Origin: an uncultured bacterium
GTDB taxonomy: Bacteria; Actinomycetota; Coriobacteriia; Coriobacteriales; Coriobacteriaceae
Length of the DNA stretch: 64,000 bases
NCBI GenBank assembly: GCA_905214105.1
Contig: CAJMKK010000004.1
Coordinates: 62,001-126,000, forward strand
Direction: 5' to 3'
The notes beneath the pieces were generated by a model, which was not told the DNA's origin, made no database searches, and saw nothing but the letters and a program-made list of their open reading frames with translations. A program made the translations under genes and the position numbers. Shown here piece after piece: positions 1-11,081 of this stretch (position 1 is the stretch's first letter; the number at the start of each line of letters is the position of its first letter).

Positions 1-240
1 CGATGGCGAAACGCAAGCAATGGCGTCGAGGGCGCCTCGTGCGCTACATTGTGTCCATGTGGTCATCTCCTATCGTCTCAGCGTGGTAACTGAAGATTCT
101 AGGCGGTGGCCACACCCCTTTTCCGGGGTGCTGACACCAACGTTTGGCACGCAACCGCAGTAGACGGCAACGTCCGTCTACTGAGCAAAAGCAACGAGCT
201 TTTCCGGGTCCAAGACCGATAAGCGAAGATGAATCAAGTT
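1..240. other. Left-edge non-coding stretch with hairpins
   Basis: I see no convincing gene here. Two short hairpins stand out: CACCCC/GGGGTG around 113-130, and a perfect 10-bp stem CAGTAGACGG (158-167) with CCGTCTACTG (174-183) around a 6-nt loop. They lie just downstream of the minus-strand DUF262 gene, so they could act in transcript ending, but no U-run follows. A minus-strand AGGAG box is followed by a very short ATG frame that soon stops. Confidence 0.4.
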
Positions 241-1974
241 TTACTCCCTTAGTAGGCCCAACTTGCCAAGCCACTCGACAAAAGTAGTGATGATCCGCTC
301 GGTGCGCATTTCGATGTCGCTCTCGGCGAAGTCGCCGCATCGCGCAATTTCCACGAGTTCGCGAACAGCGGTCCCCGACACCTCAACGCCCTTATCGTTC
401 ACATAGCCCTCATAATACTTGCGTTTATCCGTCAGTTGGTAATCTGAGGCGCGAATATTTACGCGCTTCTCCAACATCGCCTTGTTTCCTAGTGCTTCAA
501 GATTTGAGCGATTGGATAGCGGGTGCACCTCGTTACGCTTTCTTGCATAGATGTGTTCAATCTCGAGCGTTGTGTCCAAGTCCATGAGAGGTTGCTTAGG
601 ATCTGAATAGGCCCACCAAACAAGCATCGATCGTGTGAAGCGACGCTGGTTGGTGAACTGATAGCTTCTGAAGCGTCCCGTAATTGTTTCACGGTCGAAC
701 AGATGGGCTGAAAAGTCGACCTTGCGACCTTCTACGATATCTATGAGTGCGGGATAGACGGGACCGCGCAGGGCGTTTACGCCGGGACGCTCAAGTGAGT
801 AGGCGTAGATGAATCCAGTGATGTAGCAAAGGAAATCGTAGAGCTCTTTGTCGTCTAGCTCGCCTTTGGTATTGCGCTTTGCCAGGAACCAGGTACTCAA
901 CAGATAAACCCACATGCCGTTGGGTGCATAATTGAGAACGAATAGACGGCGTGCTACACGCTCGGAAAAGCCCTCCTGCGCATCAACCCGTTTCCAAAAA
1001 TCGAGCAGAGACTCCAAATCGTCGAGCGTCGCGTCCTCGCGTAGGATTTCGTACGAGCTGTCGCTGTAGAAGTCGCGTAGACTTTTGGTTGTCGTGTCGC
1101 GGATGCCCTTCTTTGCACGGCGATAATACATATAGCGGGTGAAAAGCTCGTCGAGCGGCGTGCCCGAGGTTGGTTTGAAAATGAGGTTGGCTGTTTCCTC
1201 AAGCACTTTCCAACGCGCAACGAACTCGTCTTTGCGACCCTCGATGGAGAAGTGCTTGTAGAACTGGCTCTTAAAGATGTCAGCGTCTGCCAACGGGAGT
1301 CCACGGTCGTTCAAAGTCGAGAAGATTCTGAGCGCGGTGTCCTGGGATTCCGCTTCGATGGGAAGCAAGATTACGTTATTGAGAATGCGAGCGGCAAATA
1401 GGGCGATGTAGCTTGGCCACTCGCTTGCCATTTCGGCCATTCTTTTAGAGAAGAAGGCGTAATTGCGTGAATAGGCGCTGTGGGCCATGGGGCCCACGGA
1501 GCCGTGGCGCAATATATCTAGAAACTCATCTTTGTCGGAATCGCTCGCCACCTCTGAATCGATTTTCAGTGCATTCATGTCGGGGTCGTCGAACTCATCG
1601 GTCTTCCAGACGCAGCCAGCAATCGAGTCACGCACTTTAATTGATTGCTTGTCCTTCATGTTTGCGAACTTGTCGTAAAACGCCCTAAGCAGCAACATGA
1701 TGGTTGTAAGTCTCTGCTGGCCATCGATTATTTCAAGCTGGCCTGCGTCGTTCTTGAAAGTAACAATGGGGCCGAGGAAGTATTCATCACTAGTGCTTTC
1801 GAAGGCGTCGCAGTCGTCGTTGGGAAACGCGAAGGTGAAGAGATCGTCCCATAGCGTTGCACACTCGTCTTCGCCCCAGGCGTAAGGTCGCTGGTAATCT
1901 GGGATGAGGAAGTCCGAATGCTTATCTGTAAGGAGCAGCTTGATCGTTTTCTGGTCGATGTTGAGCTTGGACAT
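241..1974 (-). CDS. DUF262/DUF1524 (GmrSD-like) protein
   Basis: 577-residue protein of the DUF262 (ParB-like/GmrS) plus DUF1524 (GmrD, HNH-type) family. The N-terminal DUF262 signature is clear: QRPYAW near residues 28-33 and IDGQQRLTT near 83-91. The C-terminal third carries LEIEHIYA near 470, matching the DUF1524 EHI motif of the His-Me finger nuclease. Known relatives include the type IV restriction enzyme GmrSD, which cuts modified phage DNA using nucleotides, and related anti-phage proteins; activity here is inferred. The start at 1974 is chosen because GGAGG sits 8 nt upstream; an upstream in-frame ATG at 2007 lacks this. A TATAAT-like -10 reads on the minus strand at 2014-2019. It stands alone, with no methylase or other restriction gene visible. 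Confidence 0.85.
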   Translation of the reverse strand: MSKLNIDQKTIKLLLTDKHSDFLIPDYQRPYAWGEDECATLWDDLFTFAFPNDDCDAFESTSDEYFLGPIVTFKNDAGQLEIIDGQQRLTTIMLLLRAFYDKFANMKDKQSIKVRDSIAGCVWKTDEFDDPDMNALKIDSEVASDSDKDEFLDILRHGSVGPMAHSAYSRNYAFFSKRMAEMASEWPSYIALFAARILNNVILLPIEAESQDTALRIFSTLNDRGLPLADADIFKSQFYKHFSIEGRKDEFVARWKVLEETANLIFKPTSGTPLDELFTRYMYYRRAKKGIRDTTTKSLRDFYSDSSYEILREDATLDDLESLLDFWKRVDAQEGFSERVARRLFVLNYAPNGMWVYLLSTWFLAKRNTKGELDDKELYDFLCYITGFIYAYSLERPGVNALRGPVYPALIDIVEGRKVDFSAHLFDRETITGRFRSYQFTNQRRFTRSMLVWWAYSDPKQPLMDLDTTLEIEHIYARKRNEVHPLSNRSNLEALGNKAMLEKRVNIRASDYQLTDKRKYYEGYVNDKGVEVSGTAVRELVEIARCGDFAESDIEMRTERIITTFVEWLGKLGLLRE

Positions 1975-2420
1975 GCTGGAAACCTCCGTGCGGATATCCT
2001 TTTGCATCCAGAATTATATTTCACAGAGTAAATAAGGTGCTTGATGACGGCACGATAGGACCAGAGAGCGCGGGGACGAATTGAAGGCCCGCATCCAGCA
2101 CTCTCTTTATGTTCTAGCGGTTATTAGTCCCAAATAGCATGGAGAACCGCGTGCCCACTCACTTGGGATAAATCCTTACTCTCGTTCTTCCGAATACCAC
2201 CCGTACTTTGTCATCTTGAAATACGGGGAGTAAATGGCGAAATCGCAGGTGAAAGGGAGTAAAACGGCAAAGAAAAAGCCTCCGTCCCAACGCGGGAACG
2301 GAGGCCAGATTATCGTTTTTACTCACCGCCGTCGCTGGCGGCTTTGCCGTAACTCTCGTACGAAACGAAACTCAGGAGCACAGTGCAATACTCAAAAGAG
2401 CAGGTCAAAACCCTGTCAGC
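1975..2420. other. Intergenic region between DUF262 gene and guaA
   Basis: About 450 bases without a supported gene. The right part holds the guaA terminator (2267-2305). The left part holds the DUF262 promoter, including a minus-strand TATAAT at 2014-2019. A plus-strand reading frame across the terminator encodes only low-complexity, lysine-rich sequence and is not believed to be a gene. Confidence 0.6.
2267..2305 (-). terminator. Rho-independent terminator of guaA
   Basis: Stem GCCTCCGT (2278-2285) pairs with ACGGAGGC (2298-2305). On the minus strand the stem is followed at once by TTTTTCTTT. It lies about 115 nt past the guaA stop codon. Confidence 0.85.
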
Positions 2421-4019
2421 CTACTCCCACTCGATGGTCGCAGGCGGCTTGGACGTAATGTCGTAGCACACGCGGTTGGCACCGGGAACCTCGGCCACGA
2501 TGCGGCCCGAGATGCGGGCCAGCACGTCGTAGGGCAGTTTGGCCCAGTCGGCGGTCATGGCATCGCTGGACTCGACAGCGCGAAGGATAATCGGGCGCTG
2601 ATAGGTGCGCTCGTCACCCATGACGCCGACGGACTTGATGTCGGGCAGGACCGCGAAATACTGCCAGCAGCTGTGCTCGGAGTTGCGCTCGCCGGTCTGC
2701 TCAAACAGACGCTGGTTGTAGGCGTCGAGCTCCTCGCGCACGATAGCGTCGGCGTTCTTGAGAATCTCGAGCTTCTCCTTGTCGACCGCGCCGATAATGC
2801 GGATGGCCAGACCCGGGCCCGGGAAAGGCTGACGGAACACGATGTGACCCGGCAGGCCCAGCGCCAGACCAAGCGCGCGGACCTCGTCCTTAAAGAAGTG
2901 GTCGAGCGGCTCAATGAGGTCGAAGTGCACGCCTTCGGGGAACGGGATCAGGTTGTGATGGCTCTTGATGGTGGCCGTCTTGCCGCCCGTCTTGCGAGCG
3001 CCAGACTCGATGATGTCGGGGTAGATGGTGCCCTGAGCCAGATACTTGACCGGCTTGCCGTCGGTCTCGAGCTGCTGCGCCACGGCGAAGAACTCTTTCC
3101 AGAACTGCGTACCGATGATGCGACGCTTCTCCTCGGGCTCGGTCACACCGGCCAGAAGCTCGGCATAGCGGTCCTCGGCGTGGACGTGGATAAAGTCGAC
3201 GTCAAACTGCTTGGTGAAGACCTCCTCCACCTGCTCGGGCTCACCCTTGCGCAGCAGACCGTGGTTGATGAACACGCAGGTCATCTGCTTGCCCACGGCG
3301 CGGGCGCCCAGCGCAGCCACGACGGAGGAGTCGACGCCGCCGGACAGGGCCAGAATCACGCGGTCGTCACCGACCTTCTCGCGGAACTCGGCCGTCATGG
3401 TCTCGACCAGGTTGTCCATGCTCCAGTTGGGCTCCAAGCCGCAGATCTCAAACAGGAAGTTGCTCAGCAGCTGCTGACCGTACTCGGAGTGCTTGACCTC
3501 GGGGTGGAACTGCGTGGTGAAAATCTTGCGCTCGACGCACTCCATGGCGGCAACCGGGCACACGTCGGTGCTGGCGGTAACGGTAAAGCCCTCGGGCACC
3601 TCGGAGACGGCATCGCGGTGGCTCATCCACACGGTCTGCTCCATGGGCGTGGAGTTAAAGAGCTTGGCGCCAGCCGTGCGTGTGATGGTAGCGCGGCCGT
3701 ACTCGCCCACCTCGGAGTAGCCGACCTTGCCGCCGAGCGTCACGGCCGTAATCTGATGGCCGTAGCAAAAGCCCAGGACGGGAAGGCCCAGGTCAAAGAT
3801 GGCGGGGTCGATGGACGGAGCGTCCTCGGCGTACACGGAGGCCGGACCGCCGGAAAGGATGAGCGCAGAGGCGTTCATCTCGCGAATCTCATCGGCCGAT
3901 ATGTCGCAGGGAACAATCTCGGAATACACGTTGAGGTCGCGGACGCGACGGGCAATGAGCTGACCGTACTGCGCACCAAAGTCGAGTACGAGGACCTTTG
4001 CGGAAGCCTTTTGATCCAT
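2421..4019 (-). CDS. guaA: GMP synthase (glutamine-hydrolysing)
   Basis: 532-residue GMP synthase, which converts XMP, ATP and glutamine to GMP in the last step of guanine nucleotide synthesis. The N-terminal class I glutamine amidotransferase has nucleophile Cys85 in GFCYGHQ, with His172 and Glu174 in QFHPEVKH. The ATP-pyrophosphatase P-loop SGGVDS is at 226-231, and the C-terminal dimerisation domain ends in the usual TIEWE. Length and domain order are normal. The start at 4019 (MDQKAS) is preceded by AGAGGGG; an upstream in-frame ATG at 4055 would add a poorly conserved extension. It is monocistronic, divergent from the asparaginase gene, with its own terminator. Confidence 0.97.
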   Translation of the reverse strand: MDQKASAKVLVLDFGAQYGQLIARRVRDLNVYSEIVPCDISADEIREMNASALILSGGPASVYAEDAPSIDPAIFDLGLPVLGFCYGHQITAVTLGGKVGYSEVGEYGRATITRTAGAKLFNSTPMEQTVWMSHRDAVSEVPEGFTVTASTDVCPVAAMECVERKIFTTQFHPEVKHSEYGQQLLSNFLFEICGLEPNWSMDNLVETMTAEFREKVGDDRVILALSGGVDSSVVAALGARAVGKQMTCVFINHGLLRKGEPEQVEEVFTKQFDVDFIHVHAEDRYAELLAGVTEPEEKRRIIGTQFWKEFFAVAQQLETDGKPVKYLAQGTIYPDIIESGARKTGGKTATIKSHHNLIPFPEGVHFDLIEPLDHFFKDEVRALGLALGLPGHIVFRQPFPGPGLAIRIIGAVDKEKLEILKNADAIVREELDAYNQRLFEQTGERNSEHSCWQYFAVLPDIKSVGVMGDERTYQRPIILRAVESSDAMTADWAKLPYDVLARISGRIVAEVPGANRVCYDITSKPPATIEWE

Positions 4020-4286
4020 GGTATCCCCTCTTGTTGGCGGGGAGCCGGTGCCCACCCGCGTGAATGAACGAAAATAACCTCCATAGTGTACACGTTATAT
4101 GGGGTTTCTCGTCCCTCGCAGCCATCAGCGCACGGCAAACGCACGACCAGGGCCCCTATTTGACGGCAATTGAAGTGTTACCAAACGTTACGGATGATGT
4201 AATACGTTTGAACATTGGACGCCCTGTGCCACAATACTGCCGAACGACTCCGCCTCTGCGGCGGCAAATACGATAGGAATACCAGC

Positions 4287-5300
4287 ATGAAGCGCATCCT
4301 TCTCATCGCCACGGGCGGCACCATCGCATCGACCGAGGACGGCAACGGCCTCTCCCCCGCCCTGACCGGTGAGGAGCTCGCCCAGAGCGTCCCCGAGATC
4401 TCAGGCCTCTGCGAGCTCGACGTCGTGCAGCCCATGAACATCGACAGTACCAATATGCGTCCCAGTGACTGGATGCGTATCCGCGACGTCATCGTCGAAG
4501 GCTATGCCGACCACGACGGCTTCGTGATTCTGCACGGCACCGACACCATGAGCTATACCGCGGCAGCACTTTCCTATCTGATTCAGGACAGCCCCAAGCC
4601 CATCGTACTCACCGGCTCGCAAAAGCCCATGGGCAACCCCTTTACCGACGCCAAGCTCAATCTGTACCAGAGCCTGCTCTATGCGCTCGACGAGCACTCG
4701 CACGATGTGTCGATTGTGTTTGGTGGCGTCGCCATTGCCGGCACGCGCGCCCGCAAGCAGCGCACCATGAGCTTTAACGCGTTCATTAGCGTCAACTATC
4801 CGCCCATTGCCTACATCCGCAACGACCGCATCGTGCGCAACGGGCTCCACGGCACTCATCAGGGCGAAAACCCGGTGCGTTTCTACAACAGCATCGACCC
4901 GCGCGTGTTTGTCCTTAAGCTTACGCCCGGCGTGAACCCGGGTATCCTGGACGCCCTAGCCGATAGCTACGATGCTGTAATTCTTGAGACCTTTGGCATT
5001 GGCGGTATTCCCGAGTTTGGCGAGTCCGGCGAGTCATTCCAGGAGGCGATTTTCCGCTGGGTCGATTCGGGCCGCACCGTCGTTATGACCACGCAGGTCC
5101 CCGAAGAGGGCCTCGATCTGGGCGTTTATGAGGTCGGCCGTGCTTACGCCGATCATCCGGGCATTCTGCGCGGCGACGACATGACCACCGAGACGCTTGT
5201 GGCCAAGACCATGTGGGCACTCGGCCAGTCACGTGATGCCGCCGAGATCCAGCGCCTGTTCTACAGCCAAGTCAACCACGACCGAATCCCGATGACCTAA
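4287..5300 (+). CDS. ansA: Type I L-asparaginase
   Basis: 337-residue asparaginase, hydrolysing asparagine to aspartate and ammonia. The first catalytic threonine lies in TGGTIAST (residues 9-16) and the second Thr-Asp pair in HGTDTMSY (83-90). No signal peptide is seen, so it is probably the cytoplasmic type I form. The start at 4287 (MKRILL) has a weak AGGA box upstream and fits the family N-terminus; the frame is open further upstream without support. A possible promoter is TTGAAC with CAATAC 18 nt later, near 4209-4238. It is divergent from guaA, and the next genes are unrelated. Confidence 0.93.
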   Translation: MKRILLIATGGTIASTEDGNGLSPALTGEELAQSVPEISGLCELDVVQPMNIDSTNMRPSDWMRIRDVIVEGYADHDGFVILHGTDTMSYTAAALSYLIQDSPKPIVLTGSQKPMGNPFTDAKLNLYQSLLYALDEHSHDVSIVFGGVAIAGTRARKQRTMSFNAFISVNYPPIAYIRNDRIVRNGLHGTHQGENPVRFYNSIDPRVFVLKLTPGVNPGILDALADSYDAVILETFGIGGIPEFGESGESFQEAIFRWVDSGRTVVMTTQVPEEGLDLGVYEVGRAYADHPGILRGDDMTTETLVAKTMWALGQSRDAAEIQRLFYSQVNHDRIPMT

Positions 5301-5322
5301 TTCAGTTGTCGACGGGTATCCC

Positions 5323-5541
5323 CTATTCGATCCCCTCGAGAAGCTCTGACACCGTCATGCCGAGTGCGGGCGCGATCTTAAATAGAACCTTGAGCGTGAA
5401 ATTTGCCGTCCCATCTTCGATTCGGTCGAGGTAGGGTCGGCTGATTCCTGTCGCCACACAAAAATCAACCTTGGAGATACCAAGGTCTCTGCGTGTCTCT
5501 TCGACCCGCCTGCCAAGAATCTGTTTCGCACGTTCGTCCAT
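5323..5541 (-). CDS. Small XRE-family HTH regulator
   Basis: 72-residue protein that is almost entirely a Cro/C1-type helix-turn-helix: LGISKVDFCVATGISRPYL (residues 20-38) followed by RIEDGTANFTLKVLFKIA. Such proteins bind palindromic operators as dimers. It is divergent from the unknown gene at 5618 and separated from it by a 24-bp perfect palindrome, the obvious candidate operator for controlling one or both genes. No toxin-like partner is recognisable, so calling this a toxin-antitoxin system would be speculation. Confidence 0.88.
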   Translation of the reverse strand: MDERAKQILGRRVEETRRDLGISKVDFCVATGISRPYLDRIEDGTANFTLKVLFKIAPALGMTVSELLEGIE

Positions 5542-5570
5542 GCAGCCGAGTTTGAAATGGAGCCGAACAT

Positions 5571-5594
5571 AAACGTAAACTATAGTTTACGTTT
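5571..5594. promoter_or_regulatory. 24-bp perfect palindromic operator
   Basis: AAACGTAAACTA followed directly by its exact reverse complement TAGTTTACGTTT. It lies 29 nt upstream of the XRE start and 23 nt upstream of the divergent gene start, overlapping the space where both promoters must be. Binding by the XRE protein is inferred. Confidence 0.75.
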
Positions 5595-5617
5595 TGCCGA
5601 ATACACAGGAGTTTTCT

Positions 5618-6007
5618 ATGTCGGGTTCTTCGGTCCGCACGTACCGAGCCACGCTTCGCACAAACAGCGCACCGCCCAAGCTCGTCGTCGTTGAAGCAGA
5701 ATATCTTTCGCCCGATGAGCGCACAGCATTTGCATTGCTATCAAGTCGCGTCGCCGCCGTTCTGGTCCCTTGTCCGGCGCAAGGTGCGCTTGCCACCCAA
5801 TGCCAAGCGCACAGCCGCTCGCTCAATCAGGCTGCCGTAATCGTAACCAGCCAGCGTGGCCTGCCCCTTCTCCTGGAAGCCGGCGTCGCGCTCGCCCTTC
5901 GCGGTGCCGGATACGAAAACGAGGCCGCCGCCGACATGGTCTTTCAACCACGATCGAGCGGCGGCCTCGCAGCAGCCATCGAATATGCTTGCAGGCTCGT
6001 TGCCTAA
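5618..6007 (+). CDS. Conserved-looking protein of unknown function
   Basis: 129 residues; I do not recognise a family. The start at 5618 (MSGSSVRTYR) is set by AGGAG at 5607-5611, 6 nt upstream. The protein is probably a small soluble alpha/beta domain: beta-like LVVVEAEYL, a patch rich in small residues near VAAVLVPCPAQGALATQ, then VIVTSQRGLPLLLEAGVALALRGAG. The alternation of hydrophobic strands and GxA helices resembles a Rossmann-like fold, such as a DprA/LOG-type nucleotide-binding fragment, but no diagnostic motif is present. It shares its promoter region with the XRE regulator. Confidence 0.65.
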   Translation: MSGSSVRTYRATLRTNSAPPKLVVVEAEYLSPDERTAFALLSSRVAAVLVPCPAQGALATQCQAHSRSLNQAAVIVTSQRGLPLLLEAGVALALRGAGYENEAAADMVFQPRSSGGLAAAIEYACRLVA

Positions 6008-6016
6008 AGGCGCAAG

Positions 6017-6400
6017 CTAAAAGCCCAGGCCAAAGCCCATACCGGTAATCGCCGAATACATAAAGTAGACGTTGATTACGTTGAGAAATACACCCGTGAT
6101 GCAACCGTTGCGCAGGTAGCGCTCGCACACGATGCGTGCCATGGCGGCGGAGTCATCGTTGTTTTTTGCCTGGCGTCCCGCCGTAAAGTACGTCGCCACG
6201 CTCAGCAGCAGATTGAGCACCGGCAACGCCAGCAACTCGTAGCTTTTGCCCCAGCGCGTCGCCTCGCCGGCAGCATTAAACTTTGTTGCCACCTCGGGAC
6301 CAATGTTGGGGATAACACACGCTGCGACCACCAGCGGAATCACCGCAAGTACGAGCAGCGCAATACCCATGTAGCCAGCTTTTTTGCCATATTTAAACAT
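6017..6400 (-). CDS. DUF1648-type small membrane protein
   Basis: 127 residues with three or four membrane segments: about 10-32, 57-72, 100-116 and possibly the glycine-rich end. Between the first two, NAAGEATRWGKS matches the DUF1648 pattern (a G-x-x-xxW-x-K turn), a domain found at the N-terminus of SdpI-type immunity proteins and in small stand-alone membrane proteins. The SdpI C-terminal domain is absent, so an immunity role is not implied. It follows ychF by 11 nt on the same strand and may be co-transcribed with it. Confidence 0.7.
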   Translation of the reverse strand: MFKYGKKAGYMGIALLVLAVIPLVVAACVIPNIGPEVATKFNAAGEATRWGKSYELLALPVLNLLLSVATYFTAGRQAKNNDDSAAMARIVCERYLRNGCITGVFLNVINVYFMYSAITGMGFGLGF

Positions 6401-6411
6401 ATGCGTCGTCC

Positions 6412-7488
<1,077 letters not shown>

Positions 7489-7531
7489 GACAGCTCCTTT
7501 TGGTACAGGTACTTCAAACTGCATAAGTATA

Positions 7532-7575
7532 GCGCCGCCGCAGCATCCGGGCGAATCCGGACACCGCGGCGGCGC
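7532..7575 (-). terminator. GC-rich hairpin after 6-P-glucosidase
   Basis: Perfect 10-bp stem GCGCCGCCGC (7532-7541) with GCGGCGGCGC (7566-7575). It lies downstream of the minus-strand 6-P-glucosidase and upstream of ychF. No strong U-run follows (TATACTTATG, which may itself be the ychF -10), so it may be a weak terminator. Confidence 0.45.
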
Positions 7576-7615
7576 AAATGAAGCAGAGATGCGTGAGAGT
7601 TCGAGACAGCAGTCC

Positions 7616-8986
<1,371 letters not shown>

Positions 8987-9057
8987 TCAATCCATCCCCG
9001 CACGCGGCCTGTACGGTTTGGAATTGTTACCTAGAAGTGGAGTTTTTTATCTCTAGA

Positions 9058-9095
9058 ATCGGCCTTGCGGTGCATACCGGCTCTGCAAGGCCGAT
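9058..9095 (-). promoter_or_regulatory. Intercistronic hairpin
   Basis: Perfect 11-bp stem ATCGGCCTTGC (9058-9068) with GCAAGGCCGAT (9085-9095), between the IICB stop and the 6-P-glucosidase start. No U-run follows on the minus strand, so an mRNA-stabilising or processing hairpin is more likely than a terminator. Confidence 0.6.
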
Positions 9096-9114
9096 TGTTT
9101 CGATGGACGATGGT

Positions 9115-10725
9115 TTACAGAAGACTCTCGAACTTCAGAAGACTCTCGAACTTCTCGCGAACCTGCGGGACGGTAAGGCCGATGATGACCTGGATTGACT
9201 GACCTTGGATCACCAAGCCATGCGTACCGATCGCCTTGAAGGAAGCCTCGGGTGCAACGACGCTCTTGTCCTTGACGTTAACGCGCAGACGGGTAGCGCA
9301 GTTAGTTACATCGATGATGTTATCCGTGCCACCGAGCAGATCGAGGATGTTCTCGGCAAGCACCAAGCGCTCATCATCTTTACTCTGGGCGACCGATTTG
9401 CCAGCAGCAGCACCGCTCTGCTTTTGCTTGTAGTCGGCCTTGGACTTGAGCTCGACCTCAACATCGTCATCCTCGCGACCGGGGGTCTTAAAGTCGAACT
9501 TGACGATCAGGAAACGGAAGACCACGACCCAAAGGGCGGTAAAGCACAGACCGACAAGGATGGAGATGGTGTACTGCAGACCGTGTGCGGCCCAAAGGGG
9601 CAGCCAGTCCCACGAGAGCATCGAGATGATGCCGCCGTCGAAGATGCCCACGACGCCAAGGAGGTTTTGAGCCATGCAGCCGAGCGCTCCGAGCACGCAG
9701 TGGACGACGAACAGGCCGGGCGCGATGAACAGGAAGGTGAAGTCAAGCGGCTCGGTGATACCGCAAAGCATAGCGGTAAGGGTGACGGGAATGAGCAGAG
9801 CCTTGACGCGCTGCTTGCGCTCGGGCTTGGCGGTCATATAAAACGCAATGGCGACGCCAAGCGAGCCGAAGACTTTAGTCCATCCAGGGCAGGTATAGGC
9901 AGCCCAGGGTGCGGCATCCTTAAGAGCAATGCTCGGATCGGCAGCCAGTTGGGGCAGGATGTTAGCCCAAGCGGCAAAGATGCCGCCATTGACCGCCGCG
10001 TTGTCGTAATAGAACGGCGTATAGATAAAGTGGTGAAGGCCTGTAGGGATCAGCACGCGCTCGAAGAAAGCAAAGACACCCACGCCAAACGTACCGGCGG
10101 AAAGGATGAATCCCTGGAAGGCGGAGATAGCAGCCTGAACATGCGGCCACACCAGGCAGGCGATAAGAGCGACCGGAACCATAACGAAGAAACCGATCAT
10201 ATAGATGAACACGGAGCCCGAGAACACGCCCAGCCACTCAGGAAGTTCGGTGTCGAAGAACTTGTTATGCAGCATCGTGGCGATACCAGAGATAATGAGC
10301 GCGCCCATGATGCCCATGTCAAGCGTTTTGATGCTTGCGATAGTGGCAAGACCAGTACCGCTGCCCGCCTCGACAGAGTAGTCGACACCAAAGACAGGGC
10401 CCCACTGCCCCAAGATTGTGCTTACAAAGTAGTTGAAGGTAAGGTAGATGGCCAAAGTCTCCATGCAGCAGCGAGCGTTCTGCTTGTTCGCGAGCGAGAT
10501 TGGCAACGCTACGCAAAACAGCAACGGCATCTGGTTAAAGAGCGTCCAACCACCCTGGAGCAGCACATTCCAGCAATCAAACCAAAGATGACCCGCAGTG
10601 GCCATCTCGCCAAAGATCGCCTCGGTGGTAAACAACGTACCCAGGCCGACGACGATTCCGGAAAATGCGAAAAGAATTGCAGGCGTGTACATTGCACCGC
10701 CGAAACGTTGTATCTTTTGCATCAT
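9115..10725 (-). CDS. PTS maltose/alpha-glucoside IICB permease
   Basis: 536-residue fused IIC-IIB permease. The IIC part starts MMQKIQRFGGAMYTPAILF and spans about 10 membrane segments, with the glucose-superfamily signature GITEPLDFTFLFIAP. The IIB part (about 455 onward) has the phosphorylatable cysteine in DVTNCATRLR. It imports and phosphorylates an alpha-glucoside, probably maltose. There is no IIA domain; the EIIA-Glc gene at 38071 could serve. The start at 10725 is chosen for AGGGGGA upstream and the typical MMQKIQRFGG N-terminus. The last residues repeat KFESLL because of an 18-bp tandem duplication. It is divergent from a zinc dehydrogenase/GntR pair, with two operator-like boxes between them. 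Confidence 0.93.
   Translation of the reverse strand: MMQKIQRFGGAMYTPAILFAFSGIVVGLGTLFTTEAIFGEMATAGHLWFDCWNVLLQGGWTLFNQMPLLFCVALPISLANKQNARCCMETLAIYLTFNYFVSTILGQWGPVFGVDYSVEAGSGTGLATIASIKTLDMGIMGALIISGIATMLHNKFFDTELPEWLGVFSGSVFIYMIGFFVMVPVALIACLVWPHVQAAISAFQGFILSAGTFGVGVFAFFERVLIPTGLHHFIYTPFYYDNAAVNGGIFAAWANILPQLAADPSIALKDAAPWAAYTCPGWTKVFGSLGVAIAFYMTAKPERKQRVKALLIPVTLTAMLCGITEPLDFTFLFIAPGLFVVHCVLGALGCMAQNLLGVVGIFDGGIISMLSWDWLPLWAAHGLQYTISILVGLCFTALWVVVFRFLIVKFDFKTPGREDDDVEVELKSKADYKQKQSGAAAGKSVAQSKDDERLVLAENILDLLGGTDNIIDVTNCATRLRVNVKDKSVVAPEASFKAIGTHGLVIQGQSIQVIIGLTVPQVREKFESLLKFESLL
9118..9153. repeat. 18-bp in-frame tandem duplication
   Basis: CAGAAGACTCTCGAACTT occurs twice in direct contact (9118-9135 and 9136-9153) at the very 3' end of the IICB gene, duplicating six residues. 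It is a typical replication-slippage product. Confidence 0.9.
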
Positions 10726-10870
10726 GACGGGGAATCCCCCTCTCTTCATTCGGAGCGCTGCGGTTTTGGCTTCACTCGAGACCGCAGACGCGCCGTTTGC
10801 GTGTACCTCGTGCAATAGGACGGGTGGGCCCGCTTCCCTGACTTCTTGCGCTTCTATTTTTATCATATCA

Positions 10871-10884
10871 CTTATCTAGACAAG
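10871..10884. promoter_or_regulatory. GntR-type operator, copy 1
   Basis: CTTATCTAGACAAG is near-palindromic; the 14-mer TATCTAGACAAGTT (10873-10886) recurs inverted at 11000-11013. It lies about 150 nt upstream of IICB. Half-sites and spacing suit a GntR/HutC (TreR/MalR-like) dimer, probably the regulator at 12173. Confidence 0.7.
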
Positions 10885-10999
10885 TTAATACGGTTTCCAT
10901 GTTCGGTCAGCGGTCGATAATTGACGGTGAACGGTTTATTTCAAAGGTTTTGCCTGTTATTGCCTGTTTGTCTAAAACTTCTTAAACAAAATATTTATC

Positions 11000-11013
11000 A
11001 ACTTGTCTAGATA
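11000..11013. promoter_or_regulatory. GntR-type operator, copy 2 (inverted)
   Basis: AACTTGTCTAGATA is the exact reverse complement of the 14-mer at 10873-10886. It lies 69 nt upstream of the zinc dehydrogenase start. The two boxes, 127 bp apart centre to centre, face each other across the AT-rich divergent promoter, allowing looped repression of both operons. Confidence 0.7.
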
Positions 11014-11081
11014 GGCTTGTATAAGGATGTTTGCATACCTATACTTCATTACAACATTCACCGCCACGTTAAGGAGTCACC

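Noticed and set aside
2234..2458. Lysine-rich plus-strand frame
   Set aside because: Spans the guaA terminator and the guaA 3' end; no ribosome site or family.
5594..5617. Upstream ATG for the unknown gene at 5618
   Set aside because: It begins at the edge of the palindrome and lacks a ribosome site, while AGGAG fits the ATG at 5618.
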